Assembly (NCBI GenBank): GCA_030620935.1
Contig: JAUXIP010000119.1
Location: 1 to 6,600 of the forward strand
DNA: 6,600 nt
Direction: 5' to 3'
Origin: Deltaproteobacteria bacterium
GTDB lineage: Bacteria > Desulfobacterota_B > Binatia > UBA9968
Shown here: piece after piece, positions 1 through 6,600 of the stretch
How positions within the stretch are numbered: the stretch's first letter is position 1
Layout: every line of letters starts with the position of its first letter
Program-made: the position numbers and the translations under genes
Notes under the pieces: generated by a model
Database searches by the model: none
Seen by the model: only the letters and a program-made list of their open reading frames with translations
Told to the model about the DNA's origin: nothing

Positions 1-230
1 CTGTCAGGGCCTGCTCCAACCTCCTCGTCCCTGTGTCTCAGCCCTACAGGTTTCCTCTCTTCGGAACCGGACGGTGGGTGGAGGGACGCAGGGGGCCTGC
101 TTCGAAGCAAGGGAGACGTCCGACACTGAAGGTTGGTTGAGGGAAGTAAAGCTAGGGGTTTAGTCCTTGGGGACAGAGAAGCAGAAGCCCATCGGCTCCC
201 GCTGAGGAGCAGACCCCCTGCGCCCCTGTT
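1..230. ncRNA. Candidate structured RNA of unassigned class
   Basis: No reading frame here gives a protein-like sequence; all three forward frames run into stops and read as low-quality peptides. Several complementarities are visible. Bases 1-10 pair with 41-49 (nine pairs, one bulge). 49-55 pair with 63-68 (small hairpin). 87-95 pair with 214-222 (CGCAGGGGG with CCCCCTGCG), extended by GGG 83-85 with CCC 223-225 across a bulged A. Inside this closing helix lie hairpins 96-101/106-112 (TCGA loop, one bulged A), 163-166/171-174 (GTCC/GGAC) and 195-199/206-210 (GCTCC/GGAGC). The arrangement resembles a multi-branched RNA domain. An alternative pairing, 23-32 with 82-92, competes with the closing helix. 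I found no signature of tmRNA, RNase P, SRP RNA, or TPP, cobalamin, FMN or SAM riboswitches; 6S RNA is possible but has no recognisable core. Strand and boundaries are undetermined, and the 5' end may lie outside the window. G/C-rich DNA can form such helices by chance, so confidence is low. Confidence 0.33.
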
Positions 231-263
231 GAACATCACTTTTCGAGTACAGCCCTGCGAGAG

Positions 264-292
264 TTGCGACTGCGGAGAATTTTGTCTATGAA
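264..292 (+). promoter_or_regulatory. Possible sigma-70 type promoter of the UbiD-like gene
   Basis: TTGCGA at 264-269 (four of six consensus bases) and TATGAA at 287-292 (four of six) are separated by 17 bases. A start near 299 would give a leader of about 30 bases before the ATG at 329. This is a moderate match only. Transcription could equally come from upstream through the RNA-like region. Confidence 0.3.
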
Positions 293-328
293 TGAAGCCG
301 TGCGGCGAGGTCGGTAAAGGAGACGTCC

Positions 329-1711
329 ATGAGCAAAAATCTACAGGGGTTCATCGCGGAGGAGGAAAAGAAACGACCCGGCTCCGTTATGCACGTTACA
401 GAGCGCATCGACTCGAACCGGCATGAAACCGTCGCTTTTTTAAAGCATCTTGATCTGCGCGGAGAGCAAAAAATGGTGCTCTTCGAAAACGTCCCCGCCT
501 TCAACGGAGAGCCCTCTCCCTTTCCGCTTTTCTATAATCCCTTTGTCTCGCGCGAGTTTTGCGCGGATGCTCTAGGAATGGGCGACCTCAAATCAAACAT
601 GGACCTAAGTCTCGAGGTTGCCGCGCGGGAACTCCAAGAGGGTGAGCTGGAAGTTGTTTCGCCGGGAAAGGCGCCATGCAAGGAAGTCGTGCTCAAAGGG
701 CCCAAAGCCGATTTAAGAACTTTACCCATCCCCATGCATCATCAGGACGATGCCGGCTCCTATCTCACCATGACCTGTGCCATGAAGAGTATTGATAATG
801 GTTTTTATGACATCACCTTCACTAAAAATATGTACTACGAACCTCAGAGGATGAGTTTTTCCGCTCACCGCCATCATCACCTAGAAGCCATGGTCCAAGA
901 GTATGAGAAAAAAAATAAACGCGCCCCTGTCATCGTTATTCTGGGTCACCATCCTGCCTTCTATCTCTCCACATGCTGCATGACACCTTACGGCAACAAC
1001 GATTATCTAACCGCTTCAGCTTTTCTCCAGGAGCCCCTGCGCCTGACTCCATCGGAAACGTGGGGAGATGATTTTCTCGTTCCTGCGGATGCCGAGGTTA
1101 TTATTGAAGGTGAGGTCCCTCCCCACGTCCGGGAGAAACAGAATCCTTTTGGCGAGATCATGGGCTATTACCAAGAAGAGATGCGAGTCCCGGTCATTGA
1201 GATTAAAGCCATTACACACCGGAAGAAAGCTATCGTCCAGGACTTTTGGCCTGGCCATATGGATCATTGGAACCTCGGAGGCATACCAAAAGAGGGAAGT
1301 GTTTTTAATGTGATTAAGAAAAATATACCGGGGATCACAGGTATTCACCTTGCCCCCTCAGGGTGCAGCCGAGTGATCTGTTACATCTCGATCAAGAAAG
1401 AGTTCGACAACGAGCCAAAAAAAGCCGCCATGCAGGCCTTTGTCGAGATGCCCAATCTCAAGCTTGCGGTGGTCGTCGATGATGATATCGATGTCTTCAA
1501 TGAGCGGGATGTCATGTGGGCCGTGGCCACCAGAACTCACTGGGACAAAGACATCGAAGTGATTAGCAAGGTCCAGAGTTTTCGCGGTTGGTTGGGCGAC
1601 GCGGTAGCCATCATCGATGCCACCAAGCCGCTCAAGGGAGAGTTCCCAAAACGCAACAAAATACCCGACGACGCTTTAGAGCGAGTCAGTCGATTCTTTA
1701 AGTCCCGCTAG
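329..1711 (+). CDS. UbiD-family (prenyl-FMN-dependent) decarboxylase-like protein
   Basis: A 460-residue protein of the UbiD family, whose members reversibly decarboxylate aromatic or alpha,beta-unsaturated acids in the cytoplasm using prenylated FMN made by UbiX. AGGAG at 318-322, six bases before the ATG, supports the start. The clearest family marks are VPADAEVIIEGE (251-262) leading gaplessly into NPFGEIMGYY (272-281), then the C-terminal segments LAPSGCSRV (341-349), VVVDDDIDVF (381-390) and WAVATR (397-402). The length is usual for the family. Oddities come from hand alignment with E. coli UbiD and Aspergillus Fdc1 recalled from memory. The motif normally read EGPFGE is QNPFGE, so the first catalytic Glu is Gln271 while the second is kept as Glu276. 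The catalytic Arg seems to be Lys166. The Asn/His/Glu metal-prFMN ligands appear as Asp161, His180 and Asp225. The substrate cannot be inferred: no ubiX or other aromatic-degradation gene lies in the window, and the neighbour terC gives no clue. Family membership is secure; decarboxylase activity is not. Confidence 0.9.
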   Translation: MSKNLQGFIAEEEKKRPGSVMHVTERIDSNRHETVAFLKHLDLRGEQKMVLFENVPAFNGEPSPFPLFYNPFVSREFCADALGMGDLKSNMDLSLEVAARELQEGELEVVSPGKAPCKEVVLKGPKADLRTLPIPMHHQDDAGSYLTMTCAMKSIDNGFYDITFTKNMYYEPQRMSFSAHRHHHLEAMVQEYEKKNKRAPVIVILGHHPAFYLSTCCMTPYGNNDYLTASAFLQEPLRLTPSETWGDDFLVPADAEVIIEGEVPPHVREKQNPFGEIMGYYQEEMRVPVIEIKAITHRKKAIVQDFWPGHMDHWNLGGIPKEGSVFNVIKKNIPGITGIHLAPSGCSRVICYISIKKEFDNEPKKAAMQAFVEMPNLKLAVVVDDDIDVFNERDVMWAVATRTHWDKDIEVISKVQSFRGWLGDAVAIIDATKPLKGEFPKRNKIPDDALERVSRFFKSR

Positions 1712-1716
1712 ACTTT

Positions 1717-1739
1717 AGTCCTTTCTTAAAAGGCTTTTT
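1717..1739 (+). terminator. Weak intrinsic terminator after the UbiD-like gene
   Basis: Six bases after the TAG stop, CCTTT (1720-1724) pairs with AAAGG (1729-1733) across a CTTA loop. The stem is extended by A1717-T1735 and G1718-C1734 around a bulged T, and is followed by five T residues (1735-1739). The stem is short and A/T-rich, so termination may be partial. Confidence 0.38.
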
Positions 1740-1766
1740 ACAGAGGCAACGCACTGTAATTATAGT
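1737..1766 (+). promoter_or_regulatory. Probable sigma-70 type promoter of terC
   Basis: TTTACA at 1737-1742 (five of six bases) and TATAGT at 1761-1766 (five of six) are 18 bases apart. A start near 1773 leaves a leader of about 30 bases before the terC ATG. That leader is too short to hold a yybP-ykoY manganese riboswitch. The promoter overlaps the T-tract of the preceding terminator candidate, which fits two separate transcription units. Confidence 0.45.
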
Positions 1767-1803
1767 TTTGACCGGTTGAGGAGCATTCCCTTCAGGAGAA
1801 GAC

Positions 1804-2739
1804 ATGGATTCGGATCGGTTATTGTTGTGGATTGTCTTTAACGTTTTTGTGTTGGGCATGCTGGCCCTCGATCTGGGCGTGCTTCATCGGAGGGCCCATG
1901 CCGTCTCATTAAAAGAGGCCTTAACCTGGTGCTGTGTTTGGGTTTCCTTGGCCCTTATCTTCAATATCGGGATTTATATCTGGCAAGGGCCTGAGAAGGC
2001 GCTCGAGTTTTTCACTGGATATTTGATCGAGTACTCTCTAAGCGTAGACAACATCTTTGTCTTCGTTGTGATTTTTTCATATTTTTCCGTACCTGCGGTT
2101 TACCAACATAGGGTTCTCTTCTGGGGGATTTTGGGGGCGCTGATTATGCGCGGCATTTTCATCGCCATGGGGGTCGCCTTGCTGAGCGCCTTTCATTGGA
2201 TGATCTATGTCTTCGGCGGCTTTCTGGTCGTTACGGGAGTCAGGCTGCTGTTTACGGGAGAAGAAAAGATCGAGCCTGAGAAAAATCCTCTGATTCGCCT
2301 TCTTCGCCGCTTTATGAATGTGACCCCCGAATACCAAGGGCAACGGTTTTTCTACCGGAAGGATGGAAAACTTTGGGCCACGCCTCTCCTGCTGGTGCTC
2401 TTGGTGATTGAGACCACCGACGTTATCTTCGCCGTGGACTCCATCCCGGCTATCTTCGGCATTACCCTCGATCCCTTTATCGTCTACACCTCCAACGTCT
2501 TCGCCATATTGGGGCTGCGCAGCCTTTACTTCCTACTCTCCGGGATCATAGATAAGTTTCGCTACCTCAAGATCGGTTTGTCGTTTGTTCTTTGTTTTAT
2601 CGGGGTGAAGATGATGATCGCAGATTTTTACGAGTTTCCTATCGCTGTCTCCTTAGGAATAGTGGCGGCGATCTTAGCCGTTTCTGTTGTGGCCTCTCTC
2701 CTGGCTGGACCGGAACAGGAACGTCTCGATAAGAAATGA
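1804..2739 (+). CDS. terC: TerC/Alx-family integral membrane protein
   Basis: A 311-residue polytopic inner-membrane protein of the TerC family (Alx, YkoY and relatives). Characterised members act in manganese export or homeostasis, and others are linked to tellurite resistance. AGGAG at 1794-1798, five bases before the ATG, supports the start. About eight or nine hydrophobic segments are visible, roughly at residues 5-25, 40-60, 80-98, 104-126, 131-150, 193-213, 225-247, 255-275 and 279-300. The two acidic family signatures are intact: EYSLSVDN (76-83) and ETTDVIFAVDSIPA (203-216), whose Asp and Glu residues lie within the membrane and are the likely metal-handling sites. A charged loop (about 152-190, with K/R and E clusters) separates the two halves. 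The length is close to E. coli Alx (about 320). No other ter genes (terZABDE) are nearby, so tellurite resistance is less likely than metal homeostasis; that is inference. It converges with thiC. Confidence 0.93.
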   Translation: MDSDRLLLWIVFNVFVLGMLALDLGVLHRRAHAVSLKEALTWCCVWVSLALIFNIGIYIWQGPEKALEFFTGYLIEYSLSVDNIFVFVVIFSYFSVPAVYQHRVLFWGILGALIMRGIFIAMGVALLSAFHWMIYVFGGFLVVTGVRLLFTGEEKIEPEKNPLIRLLRRFMNVTPEYQGQRFFYRKDGKLWATPLLLVLLVIETTDVIFAVDSIPAIFGITLDPFIVYTSNVFAILGLRSLYFLLSGIIDKFRYLKIGLSFVLCFIGVKMMIADFYEFPIAVSLGIVAAILAVSVVASLLAGPEQERLDKK

Positions 2740-2769
2740 ACTCAGGTTGGAGCGGCAATTCTTTGATGG

Positions 2770-2787
2770 CTGCTAATAAAGCAGAAT

Positions 2788-2790
<3 letters not shown>
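2770..2790. terminator. Weak hairpin between convergent terC and thiC
   Basis: CTGCT (2770-2774) pairs with AGCAG (2780-2784) around an AATAA loop, followed on the + strand by AATTTA. It sits in the 48-base gap between the terC stop and the thiC stop and overlaps the thiC TAA. The five-pair stem lacks a proper T-tract on either strand, so it is at best a modest bidirectional terminator. The rest of the gap shows nothing else. Confidence 0.27.
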
Positions 2791-4752
<1,962 letters not shown>

Positions 4753-4769
4753 TTAGCTCACCGCTTCTG

Positions 4770-5339
4770 CTACACATGACGGTAACGGCGCACATGCTCT
4801 TCATAGAGTCCTTCTTTTCCTTTTGCCTCCAACTGGCGAGAGCGATCCATGAGAAGTTCTTTATCCTCGACAAAGTCTTTCCGGGAGAATCCCCAATTTC
4901 CAGGGTGGAGACCCGTATCCATCCGGATGGCATCACAGGGACAGGCCTCCACACAAAAGCCGCAATAGATGCAGCGCAGCGTGTCGATATCGTATCGGGT
5001 GGGAAACTTCTCGATAGGATTATCCGGATACTCTCCCGCTTCGATATAGATGCAGTCGGCTGGGCACGCCGTGGCGCAGAGAAAGCAGGCCGTGCATTGG
5101 ACCGCCCCATCTTCTTTGAGAGTCAAGCGGTGGCGCCCCCTAAAAGTTTCCGGATAGGGTATCCTTTCATCCGGGTATTGGACGGTGATCGCCGCCTCGA
5201 GATCTTTGGCCAAGCCGAACAGATGTAAGGTATGGATCGTGAGATTTCGCCAGAAGCGGTAGCCTGTCACTATCAAGCCGCGAATAATCTCCGGAAAGTA
5301 CATCCTTTCCCAGAGACTCATTTCTTCGATTCTCTTCAC
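4770..5339 (-). CDS. nuoI: NuoI-like 2x[4Fe-4S] ferredoxin subunit
   Basis: A 189-residue protein matching NADH-quinone oxidoreductase chain I, the peripheral-arm subunit whose two [4Fe-4S] clusters (N6a and N6b) pass electrons towards quinone. It has the NuoI N-terminus (MSLWERMYFPEIIRGL from residue 7), an amphipathic stretch, ITVQYPDE (51-58), RGRHRL (67-72), and two complete CX2CX2CX3CP motifs: Cys82, 85, 88, 92 and Cys123, 126, 129, 133. Cys96 and Cys135 are extra. The C-terminal tail (about 145-189) is charged. The longest frame begins with GTG at 5339, preceded by AAGGAC about nine bases upstream. The ATG at 5321 gives the usual NuoI start but a weaker ribosome site, so the start is open. 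No other nuo gene is in the window: upstream is apt, downstream thiC. It may serve a complex I encoded elsewhere, or act as a soluble or membrane-associated ferredoxin; the sequence does not decide. A promoter candidate lies just upstream. Confidence 0.93.
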   Translation of the reverse strand: MKRIEEMSLWERMYFPEIIRGLIVTGYRFWRNLTIHTLHLFGLAKDLEAAITVQYPDERIPYPETFRGRHRLTLKEDGAVQCTACFLCATACPADCIYIEAGEYPDNPIEKFPTRYDIDTLRCIYCGFCVEACPCDAIRMDTGLHPGNWGFSRKDFVEDKELLMDRSRQLEAKGKEGLYEEHVRRYRHV

Positions 5340-5384
5340 TTGTTTCTGTCCTTAATCTTTAAAGGGGAGAGCGCCTATTAAATT

Positions 5385-5411
5385 TCTATAGAGGAACCAG
5401 CAAGTTGTCAA
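5385..5411 (-). promoter_or_regulatory. Promoter candidate for nuoI-thiC
   Basis: Reading the - strand, a perfect TTGACA occupies 5411-5406 and TATAGA (five of six) occupies 5390-5385, with a short spacer of 15 bases. A 17-base spacing would use TAGAAA at 5388-5383 instead. Initiation near 5378 would give a leader of about 40 bases. It sits in the 114-base gap between apt and nuoI, suggesting nuoI and thiC form their own operon. No clear terminator for apt is seen in this gap. Confidence 0.48.
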
Positions 5412-5453
5412 GGAACAGTCGGATGGGTTGGAGCATTTCTGCGGCACGAAGGG

Positions 5454-5990
5454 CTATTCCGAATCGTACTGCAAGATGGAAAAAACACCATAGGGCTTGA
5501 GTCTTTCTCGCCCCTTAAGAAAGGAGAGTTCGATAACAAAGGCGCACTCTACAACGTCACCTCCAAGCTTACAAACGAGGGTTGCGGTTGCTGCTGCCGT
5601 GCCGCCTGTTGCGATGAGGTCATCCGCTATAACGACACGACTTTGAGGTAGGATCGCGTCGCGATGTATTTCTAACGTATCGGAACCGTACTCCAATTCA
5701 TAGCTGGCGCTGTGAGTCTCGTATGGGAGCTTACCGGGTTTGCGCACGATGCAGAAGCCGGCACCCAGCCTATAGGCCAAGGACGCCCCGATGATAAAGC
5801 CGCGCGACTCAATTCCTAAAACTGTATCCACTTTCTGGAAACGATAACGATCTGCGAGGAGATCGATGGTCCGCTTAAAAAGAGGGCCGTTGCCCAGCAG
5901 GGGAGTAATGTCCTTGAAGATCACTCCAGGTTTCGGAAAGTCGGGAATGTCGCGGATAGCTTGTCGAATCTCTGCTATCTCTTCGGTCAT
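5454..5990 (-). CDS. apt: Adenine phosphoribosyltransferase
   Basis: A 178-residue cytoplasmic purine-salvage enzyme converting adenine and PRPP to AMP and pyrophosphate. The full set of Apt motifs is present: IPDFPKPGVIFKDITPLL (15-32), GIESRGF (59-65), the flexible-loop segment RKPGKLPYET (83-92) and the PRPP-binding loop VVIADDLIATGGT (119-131) with the acidic pair Asp123-Asp124. The length is typical. The ATG fits the family N-terminus, but no good Shine-Dalgarno lies before it. The upstream peptidase gene stops only 13 bases earlier, so translational coupling is likely (inference). No credible upstream alternative start was seen. Confidence 0.97.
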   Translation of the reverse strand: MTEEIAEIRQAIRDIPDFPKPGVIFKDITPLLGNGPLFKRTIDLLADRYRFQKVDTVLGIESRGFIIGASLAYRLGAGFCIVRKPGKLPYETHSASYELEYGSDTLEIHRDAILPQSRVVIADDLIATGGTAAATATLVCKLGGDVVECAFVIELSFLKGRERLKPYGVFSILQYDSE

Positions 5991-6003
5991 GGAGATCGAG
6001 CTA

Positions 6004-6600
6004 TCATAAGCGGGGCAAATAATAAAGCGGATCTCGGGTTATGTTGTTTTTCCGGATCTCGAAATGGAGGTGTGGGCCCGTAACCCTTCCCGTCTTGCCG
6101 ACCTTTGCAATGATTTCTCCCCGGCTTACTTTCTGTCCCTTTCGAACACGGTTGCGCTGATTGTGGGCATAGACAGAAGCGAATCCTCTGGGGTGGCGGA
6201 CAATAATGAGGTTGCCGTATCCTCTCAGACGGTCGCTGTATATCACCTCTCCGCGTTCGATGGCTCGTATCGGCGTTCCCTCCGGCGCCGAAATATCGAT
6301 CCCATCGTGAAAGGTCTTACCGCGTCGCCCAAAATTAGAGGTGACTTTCCCCGTCACGGGCCACATAAAGCCGTTTCCTTTCTCCCATCTAAAAGGTCTG
6401 CTGGGACGTTCTAAAGAGGCGCTCTCCGGAGTAATAATCTCCACTGGCAAGCGCCGCGTCGCCCCGGGGACAAAGATACTTTGGCCGATACGAATCTCAC
6501 TGGGATCCCCGATCCGATTAACCCTGGCCAGCTCCCGGTAGTGGATGTCGTAGGCTTTGCCGATACGAAACAGGTTTTCGCCCCTTCTCACGATATGGTA
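6004..6600 (-). CDS. LysM-M23 envelope peptidase (NlpD/LytM type), 5' end missing
   Basis: The reading frame is open to the window edge. The codons before the GTG at 6591 read Tyr-His-Ile and continue a LysM repeat (YHIVRRGENLF...), so that GTG is internal and the gene starts beyond 6600. Numbering from this GTG: LysM peptidoglycan-binding repeat at about 1-43 (ending IRIGQSIFVPG), a linker of about 44-75 rich in Pro, Arg and Glu, then an M23/LytM domain (about 76-192). The zinc and catalytic residues appear intact: His95 and Asp99 in HDGIDI, His143 in YAHN, and His174 and His176 in GPHLHFEI. It should therefore be an active endopeptidase cutting peptidoglycan cross-bridges in the periplasm, unlike E. 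coli NlpD, whose LytM domain is degenerate and only activates an amidase. A signal peptide or lipobox, expected for the family, would be outside the window. It ends 13 bases before apt. Confidence 0.93.
   Translation of the reverse strand, partial: YHIVRRGENLFRIGKAYDIHYRELARVNRIGDPSEIRIGQSIFVPGATRRLPVEIITPESASLERPSRPFRWEKGNGFMWPVTGKVTSNFGRRGKTFHDGIDISAPEGTPIRAIERGEVIYSDRLRGYGNLIIVRHPRGFASVYAHNQRNRVRKGQKVSRGEIIAKVGKTGRVTGPHLHFEIRKNNITRDPLYYLPRL

Noticed and set aside
76..130. Resemblance to a SAM-I riboswitch (GGTGGAGGGAC-like stretch)
   Set aside because: The GGCAACC segment and the expected four-way helices are missing; the likeness is limited to a purine-rich string.
1..330. End of an upstream protein gene running into the window
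   Set aside because: All three forward frames reach stops early and their translations are low-quality, without any recognisable domain; the reverse frames show nothing of note.
1712..1803. Possible yybP-ykoY manganese riboswitch before terC
   Set aside because: The gap is only 92 bases, the promoter candidate inside it leaves about 30 bases of leader, and no characteristic paired core is visible.
4776..5228. A 150-codon + strand frame opposite nuoI
   Set aside because: It is antisense to the two cysteine motifs of nuoI and has no family features; it is a shadow of the real gene.
6589..6591. GTG as the start codon of the M23 peptidase
   Set aside because: The frame continues upstream to the window edge with residues that complete the LysM repeat, so the GTG is an internal valine codon.

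Overview
The window is chromosomal DNA with housekeeping and metabolic genes from what looks like a Gram-negative bacterium. The signs are a LysM/M23 envelope peptidase of NlpD type, a NuoI-type ferredoxin of aerobic or microaerobic complex I style, and ordinary Shine-Dalgarno sites. Base composition is moderate, slightly above 50% G+C by eye. I cannot name the lineage. A deltaproteobacterial-type or related uncultured phylum is a guess from overall protein style, not a demonstrated placement. I saw no mobile elements, CRISPR arrays, tRNA or rRNA.

Layout: positions 1-328 hold no credible protein gene. They contain a G/C-rich stretch (about 1-230) with several strong inverted complementarities that could be a structured RNA of unassigned class. 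Next come two genes on the + strand: a UbiD-family (prenyl-FMN) decarboxylase-like protein (329-1711) and a TerC/Alx-family membrane protein (1804-2739). They are separated by a weak terminator and a credible promoter, so they are probably separate transcription units. The remaining four genes are on the - strand and converge on terC: LysM-M23 peptidase (6004 to beyond 6600, 5' end cut by the window), apt (5454-5990), a nuoI-like ferredoxin (4770-5339) and thiC (2788-4740). A perfect TTGACA box lies between apt and nuoI, so nuoI-thiC looks like a two-gene operon. The peptidase and apt are closely spaced and may be translationally coupled.

How the genes may work together: ThiC makes the thiamine pyrimidine (HMP-P) by radical SAM chemistry and needs low-potential electrons. 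The gene just upstream encodes a 2x[4Fe-4S] ferredoxin-like NuoI protein standing apart from any other complex I gene visible here. No TPP riboswitch is visible in front of either gene. The most interesting protein-level observation is the UbiD homologue. My hand alignment suggests that several otherwise conserved active-site and metal/prFMN-binding residues are substituted (Arg to Lys, Glu to Gln, Asn to Asp, Glu to Asp), while the last catalytic Glu is kept. Nothing in the window is clearly a new multi-gene system. The best candidates for novelty are the 5' RNA-like region and the divergent UbiD active site.
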